From Streptomyces sp. NRRL F-6131 (GTDB lineage: Bacteria > Actinomycetota > Actinomycetes > Streptomycetales > Streptomycetaceae), in the NCBI GenBank assembly GCA_000719695.1, contig JOHN01000008.1, positions 104,133 through 168,132 of the forward strand: a stretch of DNA of 64,000 nt. The letters run 5' to 3'. Position 1 is the first letter of the stretch; each line of letters begins with the position of its first letter. The position numbers and the translations under genes were made by a program. A model generated the notes under the pieces. The model had not been told where the DNA came from. It worked only from the letters and a program-made list of their open reading frames with translations, and made no database searches. Positions 43,659 to 53,546 of the stretch are shown piece after piece.

Positions 43659-45008
43659 ATGACCTCCTCCCCTCTCACGGGGGCGCGCCGGCGCGCCCCC
43701 GGCCGCCGACTCCTGCCCACCGACCCGCTGCTGCGCCGACTCGTCCTCATGAGCCTGGTGAACTCCGTGGGGGACGGGCTCTTCGTCACGGTGAACGTGC
43801 TGTTCTTCACCCGCTCCATCGGCCTGACGCCCGCTTCGGTGGCGCTCGGCCTCACCGTCGCCGGGATCTGCGGGGTGTTCTCGGGCGTGCCGATGGGCCG
43901 GCTCGCCGACCGGGTCGGGACCAAGCGGCTGCTGCTGGTCGTCGGGCCGCTGGAGGCGGTGGCGGTGCTCGGCTACGCCTTCGTGCACTCCCTCGTCGCC
44001 TTCGTGGCGCTGGCCTGCGTGGCGACGGCGCTCTCGCGCGGCGCGGCGGCGGTGCGCAGCGCGCTGATCGCCCGGGCGCTGCCCGCCGAGGGCCAGGTAC
44101 GGGCCCGGGCGCTGCTGCGTTCGGTGATGAACGCGGGTCTGGTGGTCGGCTCCGGCGGTGCGGCGATCGCCCTCCAGGTGGACAGCTACGCCGGGTACGT
44201 GACGATGCTGGTGCTGGACGCGGTGAGTTTCCTGGGCGCGGCCGTGCTGTTGGCGGGCCTGCCGGAGGGCCCGTCGGTGGCCCGCAGCACCGAGGCCGGC
44301 GACGCGGCGGCAGCCGAGGGGAGCACCGGGGATGCGCGGACAGCGGCCGACCGGACACCCGGGCCGCAGCGGACGGCGCTGCGGGACCGTCGCTACCTGC
44401 TGGTCACGGCGTTGCACGCGGTGCTGGAGCTGCAGCTCGCGGTGCTGACGGTGGGGCTGCCGCTGTGGATCGTGCTCGGCACCGAGGCGCCCCCGGCGAT
44501 GGTCGCGGGCGTGAACGTGGTCAACTGCCTGCTGGTGGTGTTCTTCCAGGTGCGGGCGAGCCGGGGCGTCACCGATGTGCCGTCGGCGGCGCGGGCCTGC
44601 GCGCAGGGGGCGGTGCTGCTGGCGGGCGGGTGCCTGGTCTACGCGGCGGCGCAGTACGGCCCGGCGTGGGCGGCGACCGGCGCGCTGCTGGTCGGGGCCC
44701 TGGTGCACAGCGTGGGCGAGTTGCTGACCTCGGCCGGCGGCTGGACGCTCAGCCTGGACCTGGCGGATCCGCGGGCGCACGGCGAGTACCAGGGGGTGTT
44801 CATGAGCGGGCAGGCGGCCGCGCACGTGATCGGGCCGCTGGTGGTCACGCTGACGGCGGTGGACCACGGTGCCGCGGGCTGGGTGGTGCTGGCGGGGGTG
44901 TTCGCGCTGGCGGGACCGGCGCTGCTGCCGGCCGTGCGGGGCTCGCTGTCGGGTGCCGGTGACGGTGACGCCGCCCGTGCGGGCGCCGCCGCCGTCCGCT
45001 CCGGCTGA
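43659..45008 (+). CDS. MFS transporter
   Basis: 449 residues with about 12 TM segments and the loop 2-3 motif GRLADRVGTKRLLL. An extended charged loop (about residues 210-245) separates the two halves. It is the ArsR-regulated drug-efflux type by context. Only 55 bp separate its ATG from the ArsR start, so the shared promoter lies in very little space. It interrupts the purine gene set and need not belong to it. Confidence 0.88.
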   Translation: MTSSPLTGARRRAPGRRLLPTDPLLRRLVLMSLVNSVGDGLFVTVNVLFFTRSIGLTPASVALGLTVAGICGVFSGVPMGRLADRVGTKRLLLVVGPLEAVAVLGYAFVHSLVAFVALACVATALSRGAAAVRSALIARALPAEGQVRARALLRSVMNAGLVVGSGGAAIALQVDSYAGYVTMLVLDAVSFLGAAVLLAGLPEGPSVARSTEAGDAAAAEGSTGDARTAADRTPGPQRTALRDRRYLLVTALHAVLELQLAVLTVGLPLWIVLGTEAPPAMVAGVNVVNCLLVVFFQVRASRGVTDVPSAARACAQGAVLLAGGCLVYAAAQYGPAWAATGALLVGALVHSVGELLTSAGGWTLSLDLADPRAHGEYQGVFMSGQAAAHVIGPLVVTLTAVDHGAAGWVVLAGVFALAGPALLPAVRGSLSGAGDGDAARAGAAAVRSG

Positions 45009-45337
45009 GTCCGGCTGAGTCCGGCCGCCCGGCGCCCTGCCGGGGCTGCCGCGTCGAGGCTGCCGCGTCATCGGTGCCGGCGCCCCACGGGGGTGGGAGC
45101 CGGCCCGGTGCAGCGGAGACGCCGCGGCCCCGGACCCTCGCCGTGGGTCCGGGGCCGCGGTCCACCGGCCGGGCGGGTCGGACCGGGAGGATCCGGGGCC
45201 CGTCCGACCGGCGGAGTCCGGGTGACGCACCGTCCCTGGGGCGGCCCGGAGTTTCGGGTGGAGCGGTGTTGCGGTGTTGCGGTGTTGCGTACGGGAGGTG
45301 GTGCGCTCGGGAGGGGCGGCGCCGGGCGCCGGGCCCG
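45009..45337. other. Convergent gap with terminator and 8-bp repeats
   Basis: No gene. Holds the terminator at 45122-45160, two AGTCCGGCTG copies after the MFS stop and three tandem GCGGTGTT units (45263-45286). Confidence 0.6.
45122..45160. terminator. Bidirectional terminator, 16-bp perfect stem
   Basis: 45122-45137 pairs fully with 45145-45160 around a 7-nt loop, between the convergent MFS and deaminase genes. Confidence 0.85.
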
Positions 45338-46723
<1,386 letters not shown>

Positions 46724-46778
46724 GGTGACTCCAAGGGGGAAGGCCGGGCGGGCACGGGGCGCATGCCCGCCCGGTGGG

Positions 46779-48314
46779 TCAGGACGGTGTCGCCGTCGGC
46801 ACCGTCGTGTCGGGTGGCGCCTCGGTGGCGGCCCGGCGGGCGGTGCCGAGGTGGTGGAAGAGCAGGTTGAGCAGGACGGCCGCGACGCAGCCGGCCGAGA
46901 TCCCGGAGTGGAGCAGGGTACGGGCGGCCTCCGGGAACGCGTCGTAGAAGGTCGGCGCGGCGATCGGGATGATCCCGACCCCGAGCGAGACCGACACCAG
47001 GACGGTGTTGGCACCGGAATCCAGGCCGGCCTCCGCGAGGGTGCGGATGCCGCTGGCGGCGACCGTGCCGAAGAGGACGATCCCGGCGCCGCCCAGGACG
47101 GGTTGCGGGACGAGCGAGACGACCGCGCCGAGCACCGGGAAGAGCCCGAGCAGGACGAGCAGCCCGCCGCCGGTCGCGACGACGAAGCGGCTGCGGATCC
47201 CGGTCAGCGCCACCAGCCCGATGTTCTGGGCGAAGGCGCTGGCGGCGAAGCCGTTGAACACCGGGCTGACCGCGGTGGCCAGCCCGTCGGCCCGCAGGCC
47301 GGCGGCCAGGGTCCGCTCGTCGGCCTCGCGGTCGACGATCCGTCCCAGGGCGAGCATGTCGGCGGTGGACTCGGTCATCGAGACCACCATGACGATGCAG
47401 AGCGAGGCGATCGCGGCGGCGTCGAAGATCGGCGCGCCGAAGTGGAAGGGCGAGGGCAGGGCGAACACCCGGGCCTCGTGGACCGCGCCGAAGTCGGCCA
47501 GCCCGAGCGGGAAGGCGAGCAGGGTGCCCACCGCCAGCCCGACGAGCAGGGAGAGCTGCTGCCAGAAGCCGCGCAGCAGCCGGTTGCCGAGGACCACCGC
47601 GCCGAGGGTGAGCGCGGCGAGTCCGATGGCCCGGGTCGAGCCGTAGCCGGGGGCGTCCGGCGAACCGCCGCGCGCCCAGTTGACGGCCACCGGCAGCAGG
47701 GACACCCCGATGAGGGTGATCACGGTGCCCTGCACGACCGGCGGGAAGAACCTGATCAGCTTGCAGAAGTAGGGTGCCGCGAGGAGGCACAGGATCCCCG
47801 CGACGATCACCGCTCCGAAGATCACCGGGAGGGCGTCCTGCGGTCCGTGCTCCTTCGCTATGGCGATCATGGGGGCGACGCCGGCGAACGAGACGCCGTT
47901 CACGAACGGCAGCCGGGCGCCGATCCGCCAGAAGCCGATGGTCTGGAGCAGGGTGGCCAGTCCGGCGGTGAACAGGCTGGCCGATATGAGGAGCGCGAGT
48001 TCGGCGGGGCTCAGGCCCACGCCGGCGCCGACGATGAGCGGGGGAGCGACGACTCCCGCGTACATCGCGGCGACGTGCTGGAGCCCGCTGGTGAGGAGCC
48101 TCACCGGGGGCAGGAGCTGGTCCACCGGGTGGACCTCCGGTGGGTCGACCGGGGACCGGTCCCGGTCCGGTCCGGACGGACGGTGGCCCTTTCCGGACGG
48201 GTCGTGGTCCGGTCCGGACGGTGCGTCGGGGAGGCGTGCTGACGAACCGTCCGGGCCGGACGTTCTTGCAGGGGTGGAACCGCCGTCGGTGCTGCCGGTG
48301 TTGCTGGGTGCCAT
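46779..48314 (-). CDS. NCS2 purine (urate/xanthine) permease
   Basis: 511 residues, nucleobase:cation symporter-2 family with about 14 TM helices. QHVAAMYAGVVAPPLIVG, the conserved GxxxxLPFVNGVSFAGVAPMI region and TESTADMLALGRIV (substrate-site Glu) fit xanthine/urate carriers. An unusual 60-residue hydrophilic N-terminal arm (SGPDRDRSPVD-type) precedes TM1; an internal start near VHPVDQLL is possible. It probably forms an operon with the deaminase 55 bp downstream. Confidence 0.9.
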   Translation of the reverse strand: MAPSNTGSTDGGSTPARTSGPDGSSARLPDAPSGPDHDPSGKGHRPSGPDRDRSPVDPPEVHPVDQLLPPVRLLTSGLQHVAAMYAGVVAPPLIVGAGVGLSPAELALLISASLFTAGLATLLQTIGFWRIGARLPFVNGVSFAGVAPMIAIAKEHGPQDALPVIFGAVIVAGILCLLAAPYFCKLIRFFPPVVQGTVITLIGVSLLPVAVNWARGGSPDAPGYGSTRAIGLAALTLGAVVLGNRLLRGFWQQLSLLVGLAVGTLLAFPLGLADFGAVHEARVFALPSPFHFGAPIFDAAAIASLCIVMVVSMTESTADMLALGRIVDREADERTLAAGLRADGLATAVSPVFNGFAASAFAQNIGLVALTGIRSRFVVATGGGLLVLLGLFPVLGAVVSLVPQPVLGGAGIVLFGTVAASGIRTLAEAGLDSGANTVLVSVSLGVGIIPIAAPTFYDAFPEAARTLLHSGISAGCVAAVLLNLLFHHLGTARRAATEAPPDTTVPTATPS

Positions 48315-48463
48315 GTCGAGCCCCTCTGTGCCTCGGCTCTCGGCGCGCCCGTGACGCTGGAGGTCTCCCGAGGGCGGGACGGCGGTGCAAGAGTCCCTCG
48401 GGGCGGGTTCTCCAGCTCCCCGGGCCGGCCGCCGTGAGGGTGGGCACGGTCTCCGATGGGTGG

Positions 48464-48562
48464 GGGTGGAGAAGCGGTGGTGCGGGGTGGAACAGCGGGT
48501 GTTGCGGGGGTGGAGCGGGGTGCTGCGGGGGTGGAGCGGGGGTGCTGCGGGGTGGAGCCGGC
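48464..48562. repeat. About 21-bp imperfect tandem repeat before the NCS2 gene
   Basis: Units with core GTGCTGCGGGGGTGGAGCGG are repeated about four times between the uricase stop (48566) and the NCS2 start. The 250-bp gap holds no gene. Confidence 0.6.
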
Positions 48563-48565
48563 GGG

Positions 48566-49486
48566 TCAGGAGACCGGGATCACCGGGGCGACGCCCTCGC
48601 GGTGCACGGTGCCCTCGATGAGGCCGTACATCCGGTCGGCGGCGTAGTAGACCTCGTTCTCGTTCTTCAGGCCGAACGGCTCCAGGTCGACCAGGAAGTG
48701 GTGCTTGTTGGGGAGTTCGAGACGTACCTCGTCGACCTCGGCGCGGTTGTTGAGCACGCGGGTGCCCATCGAGTGCAGGGTCTGCTGCAGCGAGTAGGAG
48801 TAGGTCTCGGCGAAGGCCTCCAGCAGGTGCCGCTTGACGTGGGTGTAGGAGCGGTTCCAGTTGGGCTGGGCCTCGTCGTCACGGCCGGTGAAGCCGTACT
48901 TCCAGCGGGCGGTGACCTGGGTCGCGAGGATCCGGTCGTACGCCTCCTGGAGGGTGGTGTACTTGTCCTTGATGTAGCCCCAGAACTCAGAGTTGGTGGA
49001 GTTCATGACGACCAGGTCCTTGAGCCCGGAGATCACCTGGACGGACTCGCCGTCGTAGACGATCTCGCTGGTGCGGACCTCCTGACCGTTGCGGACGAAG
49101 GAGTGGCCGACCTCCTCCGAACCGATGAAGCGGGCGTTGTTGTCGGGGGTGCGGATCCGGTCCCAGGTGTACTCCTCGATCCGGATCCGGGCCCGGCGCA
49201 CCACCCCGCGCTCGGTGTCGTCGACGAAGTGCCTGGCCAGGAGGATGCCGAAGGCCTCGGCCGAGTCGATCCCGTACTCCTTGGCGAAGGCGAAGACGGT
49301 GTTCTTGGTGGTGTCGGTGGGCAGGCAGTTGGCGTTCGACCCGGTGAGGTGGACGTCGTCGAACTCGCCGGAGAGGGCCACCGAGACGTTCAGGTCCTTG
49401 ATCTCGTGGCGGGTCGAGTCGCGGTAGACGCGGACGATGCGGTTCTCCGCCTTGCCGTACTGGTTCTGACCGAGCACGTGGGCCAT
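48566..49486 (-). CDS. pucL: Urate oxidase (factor-independent urate hydroxylase)
   Basis: 306 residues; oxidises urate with O2 to 5-hydroxyisourate and H2O2. Tandem T-fold markers: GKAENRIVRV with the catalytic Lys, SVALSGEFDDVHLTGSNANCLPTDTTKNTV with the catalytic Thr, GLKDLVVMNSTNSEFWGY and HFLVDLEPFGLKNENEVYYAAD. It follows the HIU hydrolase by 27 bp on the same strand, so the two are an operon acting in sequence. Start ATG. Confidence 0.95.
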   Translation of the reverse strand: MAHVLGQNQYGKAENRIVRVYRDSTRHEIKDLNVSVALSGEFDDVHLTGSNANCLPTDTTKNTVFAFAKEYGIDSAEAFGILLARHFVDDTERGVVRRARIRIEEYTWDRIRTPDNNARFIGSEEVGHSFVRNGQEVRTSEIVYDGESVQVISGLKDLVVMNSTNSEFWGYIKDKYTTLQEAYDRILATQVTARWKYGFTGRDDEAQPNWNRSYTHVKRHLLEAFAETYSYSLQQTLHSMGTRVLNNRAEVDEVRLELPNKHHFLVDLEPFGLKNENEVYYAADRMYGLIEGTVHREGVAPVIPVS

Positions 49487-49513
49487 GACATGGCTCCCAA
49501 ATAATCGATCGGT

Positions 49514-49849
49514 CTAGCTTCCGCGGTAGACCGAGTATCCGAACGGGTTCAGCAGCAACGGCACGTGGTAGTGGTGCTGCGCGGGCGCGACCGTGAAGAC
49601 GATCGAGACCTCGGGGAAGAACGGCGGTTCCTCGGACTTCCGCGCGTAGTACGCGGCGGTGTCGAAGGTCAGCCGGACGACCGAGCCCGCCTCCACGGCC
49701 GGCAGGTCCTTGGCCCGGCCGTCGGAGTCCGTGGCGGAGGTGCCGAGCACCTGCCAGCCACCCTCGGTGTGCAGTGCGAGCTCGACCGGCACGCCCTCGG
49801 CCGGGCGGCCGAGGCTGGTGTCGAGCACGTGGGTGGAGATGCCAGTCAT
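49514..49849 (-). CDS. uraH: 5-hydroxyisourate hydrolase
   Basis: 111-residue transthyretin-like HIU hydrolase that converts 5-hydroxyisourate to OHCU. The N-terminal STHVLDTSLGRPA holds the active-site His, HYHVPLLLNPFGYSVYRGS ends in the diagnostic YRGS. It is first in the operon with uricase. The gene upstream (OHCU decarboxylase) ends in its own terminator, so uraH likely has a promoter near 49860-49910. Confidence 0.95.
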   Translation of the reverse strand: MTGISTHVLDTSLGRPAEGVPVELALHTEGGWQVLGTSATDSDGRAKDLPAVEAGSVVRLTFDTAAYYARKSEEPPFFPEVSIVFTVAPAQHHYHVPLLLNPFGYSVYRGS

Positions 49850-49914
49850 GGGTGAGTGACCTTACTGATGGCAGAGGTGGTGCGGAGGGAGCGAATGTGC
49901 TGCGTCAGTGGTGT

Positions 49915-49950
49915 CTGACGGTCCGTCGGAATTCTCCGACGGACCGTCAG
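49915..49950 (-). terminator. Terminator overlapping the uraD stop codon
   Basis: Perfect 16-bp stem (49915-49930 with 49935-49950) and 4-nt loop. The 3' coding end of uraD (stop at 49947-49949) forms part of the stem. Confidence 0.85.
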
Positions 49951-50450
49951 TTGTCGTCGAGCAGGCGGTTGATGCGGATGTCGTTGATCTTGCGCAGCTC
50001 GCCCCGGACGATCTCCGCCTCGGTGGCGGGGTCGTTGGGCTGGCGCTCGCGCAGGGCGGCGAGCATGGTGGCCGCGGTGCGGCCGGTCGCGCAGATCAGG
50101 AACACATGGCCGAACTTGGCCTCGTAGGCGGCGTTGGCCCGGCGCAGTTCGTCGAGCAGGGCCTCGTCGGCCCCGTGGACGCCGGCCTGCTCGCGCTCGG
50201 AGGTGGCGTCGCCCGGCTTGGGCGCGCCGATCCGGGCGTGGCCGGCCATCGCCTCGTGCAGGTCGGCGACGGAGAGCCCGGCCATCGCCTTGGCGTTGGC
50301 TTCGAGCAGGCTCCGGCGGTCCTTCCACGGGCGGACCGCCGCGACGGCGTCGGCCCAGCCGGTGCTGGTGCAGACGTCCAGCAGTATCTCCCTCAGCTCG
50401 GCGGTGTCGGTCGCCGCCAGGGCGTCAAGGGCGTGGGGGTGGTTGGTCAC
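49947..50450 (-). CDS. uraD: OHCU decarboxylase
   Basis: 167 residues; decarboxylates OHCU to S-allantoin. Motifs: GHARIGAPKP with the catalytic His, and NAAYEAKFGHVFLICATGRTA. Start GTG at 50450 with AGGAGG 8 bp upstream; a longer open frame to 50486 has no ribosome site. The promoter carries the TCAAC-N5-GTTGA palindrome at 50510. Confidence 0.93.
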   Translation of the reverse strand: MTNHPHALDALAATDTAELREILLDVCTSTGWADAVAAVRPWKDRRSLLEANAKAMAGLSVADLHEAMAGHARIGAPKPGDATSEREQAGVHGADEALLDELRRANAAYEAKFGHVFLICATGRTAATMLAALRERQPNDPATEAEIVRGELRKINDIRINRLLDDN

Positions 50451-50509
50451 GAGTGGACCTCCTGGAGAGTGGTGCCACCCGCACAAGCTAGATCGGTGGG
50501 ATCAGGCCG

Positions 50510-50524
50510 TCAACACTTTGTTGA
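50510..50524. promoter_or_regulatory. TCAAC-N5-GTTGA operator upstream of uraD
   Basis: TCAACACTTTGTTGA is a 6-bp-arm palindrome 60 bp upstream of the uraD start. It matches the palindromes before aceB (40520), hyi (51442) and, more loosely, allB (55022). Confidence 0.6.
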
Positions 50525-50592
50525 ACGGTTGGTGGTTACGTTTCGCGACGACCCTGGTTGCCGGGGTGTTTCGTGTGTGATGAGACAAGTGT

Positions 50593-50634
50593 GCCCCGCC
50601 GGGAGCCGGGCCAGACTGGCCCGACCGGCGGGGC
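50593..50634 (-). terminator. Terminator of the HTH/thiamine-binding-like operon
   Basis: Outer arms 50593-50602 with 50625-50634 and inner arms 50607-50612 with 50618-50623. It lies downstream of the HTH gene on the minus strand and upstream of the uraD promoter. Confidence 0.75.
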
Positions 50635-50711
50635 GTACCCCTGTGGGGGTCCGGGTCCGGGTCCCTTCGGGGGTCCTGCGGGGCGTCCTGCGGGGCTTCC
50701 CCCGGGAGGGG

Positions 50712-51092
50712 TCAGTTCGGCTTCGAGCCGTCCTGGCGGTTGAGGTAGTTGTACACGGTGAAGCGGCTGACGCCGAGCGCCGTGGCCACCGTCTCGACGC
50801 CGTGACGGACGGTGAAGGCGCCGCGCTCCTCCAGCAGTGCCACCACGCGCTGCTTCTCCCAGCGGTCCAGCTCGGTCAGCGGACGGCCGTCGAACTGGCG
50901 GGTCATCTCGGCCAGCAGGCGGTCCAGGGCGCTGCTCAGGTGCGGCAGGCGGACGGCCAGCGCCCGCTCGCCCTCCCACTCCAGGAGGACGTCCTCGGGC
51001 TTCGCCTCGTCCAGCGGGACGGGCGTCGCGCCGACCGCGTCCAGCAGCGGCTTGATCGCCGCGGCGAGCGGGTGTTGCGGCTGCTCGGTCAC
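50712..51092 (-). CDS. Helix-turn-helix DNA-binding protein
   Basis: 126 residues. The C-terminal third is a Fis/PucR-type HTH (TELDRWEKQRVVALLEERGAFTVRHGVETVATALGVSRFTVYNYLNR). The N-terminal 75 residues have no known domain. It is coupled (GTGA) to the small gene before it and located between uraD and hyi, so control of purine or glyoxylate genes is a reasonable inference. Confidence 0.85.
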   Translation of the reverse strand: MTEQPQHPLAAAIKPLLDAVGATPVPLDEAKPEDVLLEWEGERALAVRLPHLSSALDRLLAEMTRQFDGRPLTELDRWEKQRVVALLEERGAFTVRHGVETVATALGVSRFTVYNYLNRQDGSKPN

Positions 51093-51349
51093 GGCGTACC
51101 GCCCTCCCCGGGCTCGTCGAGGACGCTGACCTGGACCGAGATCCGGGTCGCGCCGGCGTCCAGGCTCTCCCGGAGCAGCTTGGACACGGCGGCCAGGACC
51201 TGGTCCGCCTCGCCCTCGGCGCCGGTGCCGAACGGTCCGACCGCGACGGCGAGACCCGCCTCGTCGACCGCCTTGCGGGCCGCCACGGCGTGCGGCGGGA
51301 ACGTGTCCAGTTCGAACGGTTCTGTCGTGAACTCCACCATCAATCGCAC
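51089..51349 (-). CDS. MTH1187/YkoF-like thiamine-binding-fold protein
   Basis: 86 residues: MRLMVEFTTEPFELDTFPPHA then a VGPFGTGAEGEADQVLAAVSKLL helix and the final strand ATRISVQVSVL, the pattern of the MTH1187/YkoF-like family that binds thiamine-like ligands in some members. It starts with GTG and overlaps the HTH gene by 4 nt. It may be a ligand sensor for that HTH protein; this is inference. Divergent from hyi. Confidence 0.7.
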   Translation of the reverse strand: MRLMVEFTTEPFELDTFPPHAVAARKAVDEAGLAVAVGPFGTGAEGEADQVLAAVSKLLRESLDAGATRISVQVSVLDEPGEGGTP

Positions 51350-51441
51350 GCGCTCACTCTAGCGAGCGGGCGCGGGGAGGTGGGTCGGGACGGCGGGGTG
51401 GGTCGGTGGGGGCCGGCCTGCGGCGGAGCGGCTCTGGGGCT

Positions 51442-51528
51442 TCAACAATTTGTTGCAGATGCCTTGACAGTCGCTCGCCGACCCGGACATGCTTCCACCA
51501 GACAGAATCCCTCTTCCGGATCGTGGAA
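51442..51528. promoter_or_regulatory. Paired operators upstream of hyi
   Basis: TCAACAATTTGTTGC (51442-51456) and TTCCGGATCGTGGAA (51514-51528) match the two box types found together before aceB. They lie between hyi and the divergent thiamine-binding-like/HTH unit. Confidence 0.55.
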
Positions 51529-51533
51529 GTTGG

Positions 51534-52415
51534 ATGACGGAAGAGAGATACGAGGTGATGGACGTGGCCGCCGAACCGAGCGCTGCCGCCCGGCACAGCT
51601 TCACGGTCAACCTGTCGATCCTGTTCGGCGAACTCCCGCTGCTGGAGCGCCCGGCCGCGGCCGCCGCCGCCGGCTTCACCGCCGCCGAGCTGTGGTGGCC
51701 GTTCGGCGAGGACCACGACCCGTCCGAGGCCGAACTGGACGCGCTGCGCAAGGCGTTCACCGACGCCGGCGTCCGTCTCACCGGTCTCAACTTCCTGGAC
51801 GACCTCAGCCGGGGCGCCCGCGGTACCGTCTCGGTGCCGTCCGAGCGCGACCGCTTCCGGGCCAATGTGCCGGTCACCGCCGCGCTCGCCGCCTCGCTCG
51901 GCACCCCGGCGCTCAACGCGCTGTACGGCAACCGCGTCGAGGGCGTCGACCCGGCCGAGCAGGACGCCCTCGCGCTGGAGCACCTCGTCCTCGCCGCCCG
52001 GGCCGCCCACGGCGTCGGCGCGATCCTGCTGATCGAGGCGCTCAACCGGCCCGAGTCCCCGGACTACCCGCTGGTCTCCGCCGCCGCCGCGGTCGAGGTG
52101 GTGGACAAGGTCAACGCCGCCACCGGCCTGGGCAACGCGAAGTTCCTCTGCGACCTCTACCACCTGGCCCGCAACGGCGAGGACCTCGTCGCGGTCATCG
52201 ACACCTACGCCGACCGGATCGGCCACGTGCAGATCGCCGACACCCCCGGCCGCAACGAGCCGGGCACCGGCGAGCTGGACTTCGAGGACCTCTTCGCCCG
52301 CCTCACCGCCGCCGGCTACACCGGCCGGATCGGCCTGGAGTACCGGCCGTCCACCGGGGTCAGCGCCGACAGCTTCGAGTGGCTCGCGCGGGAGCACCGC
52401 GCGGCCGCCCGCTGA
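51534..52415 (+). CDS. hyi: Hydroxypyruvate isomerase
   Basis: TIM-barrel isomerase (293 residues from ATG 51534, 285 from ATG 51558) that interconverts hydroxypyruvate and tartronate semialdehyde. Markers: FTVNLSILFGELPLLERPAAAAAAGFTAAELWWPF, GVGAILLIEALNRPESPDYPL and FLCDLYHLARNGEDL, GHVQIADTPGRNEPGTGELDF with metal-binding Glu, Asp, His. Neither start has a strong ribosome site. It forms a run with glxR 88 bp downstream. Confidence 0.92.
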   Translation: MTEERYEVMDVAAEPSAAARHSFTVNLSILFGELPLLERPAAAAAAGFTAAELWWPFGEDHDPSEAELDALRKAFTDAGVRLTGLNFLDDLSRGARGTVSVPSERDRFRANVPVTAALAASLGTPALNALYGNRVEGVDPAEQDALALEHLVLAARAAHGVGAILLIEALNRPESPDYPLVSAAAAVEVVDKVNAATGLGNAKFLCDLYHLARNGEDLVAVIDTYADRIGHVQIADTPGRNEPGTGELDFEDLFARLTAAGYTGRIGLEYRPSTGVSADSFEWLAREHRAAAR

Positions 52416-52503
52416 GGCCTTCCCGCGTCCGCCGTCCTCCCCGCTCCGCCCCTCACCCTCCGCAACTCCCCGCACTCCCGCACGCAACAGAAGGAACGAC
52501 GCG

Positions 52504-53391
52504 ATGAGCCGCAAGATCGCCTTCATCGGCCTCGGCATCATGGGCAGCCCGATGGCCGCCAACCTGGTCAAGGCCGGCCACCACGTCACCGGCTTCAACC
52601 TCACCCAGCCGCAGATCGACGCCCTGGTCGCGGCCGGTGGCCACGGTGCCACCAGCATCGCCGACGCGGTGAAGGACGCCGAGGTCGTGATCACCATGGT
52701 CCCGGCCGACCCGCACGTCGAGCAGGTCGTCCTGGGCGAGGGCGGCGTCCTGGAGAACGCCCGCTCCGGCGCGCTCGTCATCGACATGTCGAGCATCACC
52801 CCGCAGACCTCGATCAAGGTCGAGGCGGCCGCGAAGGCGAAGGGCATCCGCGCCCTGGACGCCCCGGTCTCCGGCGGTGAGGCGGGTGCGGTCGAGGCCG
52901 TGCTGTCGATCATGGTCGGCGGTGCCGCCGAGGACTTCGCCGAGGCCAAGCCGCTGTTCGACGTGCTCGGCACCACCGTGGTCCACGTCGGCCCGGCCGG
53001 CGCCGGCCAGACCGTCAAGGCCGCCAACCAGCTGATCGTGGCGACCAACATCCAGGTGCTGGCCGAGGCCGTGGTCTTCCTGGAGAACGCGGGCGTGGAC
53101 CTCGCCGCCGCGCTGGACGTGCTCGGTGGCGGGCTCGCCGGTTCGACCGTGCTGAACCGCAAGAAGGCCAACATGCTGAACCGCGAGTTCGCCCCCGGCT
53201 TCCGGATCGACCTGCACCACAAGGACATGGGCATCGTCACCGACGCCGCCCGGGCCGTCGGCGCCGCCCTTCCGGTCGGCGCGGTCGTCGCCCAGCTGGT
53301 CGCCTCCGCCCGGTCCAACGGCGACGGCTCCCTCGACCACTCGGCGCTGCTGCGCGGCGTCGAGCGGCTCTCCGGCCGCGAGGTGAAGTAG
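52504..53391 (+). CDS. glxR: Tartronate semialdehyde reductase (2-hydroxy-3-oxopropionate reductase)
   Basis: 295-residue beta-hydroxyacid dehydrogenase that reduces tartronate semialdehyde to glycerate. NAD(P) motif IGLGIMGSPMAANL (8-21), substrate motif DAPVSGGEAGA (about 119-129) and the catalytic Lys in VKAANQLIV (about 172). Ribosome site AAGGA. It follows hyi and precedes glycerate kinase, so the three form the lower glyoxylate-to-glycerate branch. Confidence 0.94.
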   Translation: MSRKIAFIGLGIMGSPMAANLVKAGHHVTGFNLTQPQIDALVAAGGHGATSIADAVKDAEVVITMVPADPHVEQVVLGEGGVLENARSGALVIDMSSITPQTSIKVEAAAKAKGIRALDAPVSGGEAGAVEAVLSIMVGGAAEDFAEAKPLFDVLGTTVVHVGPAGAGQTVKAANQLIVATNIQVLAEAVVFLENAGVDLAAALDVLGGGLAGSTVLNRKKANMLNREFAPGFRIDLHHKDMGIVTDAARAVGAALPVGAVVAQLVASARSNGDGSLDHSALLRGVERLSGREVK

Positions 53392-53466
53392 CCCCGCCGG
53401 CCCCCAGAACTCCTCCCGGTGGCGTGTACCTGTCCGGTCGTGCCCGCGTCACCGGGAGGCATCCAC

Positions 53467-53546
53467 TGACAGCTGACAGAATCTGTTATCTGTTATCTGA
53501 AATCTGTCAGCCGTCAGCCGTCAGCCGTCAGCCGTCAGTCGTCGGC
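53467..53546. repeat. Heptad dyad array, copy 3
   Basis: Nine contiguous 7-bp units (53482-53544). The first four are ATCTGTT/ATCTGAA/ATCTGTC, the next four are identical AGCCGTC units and the last is AGTCGTC. Inverted units GACAGCT and GACAGA precede them at 53469-53481. It lies 75 bp after the glxR stop. Confidence 0.85.

Noticed and set aside
48385..48647. Small plus-strand frames near the NCS2 start
   Set aside because: They are rich in Gly/Val/Trp from the tandem repeat and overlap the uricase 3' end in antisense.
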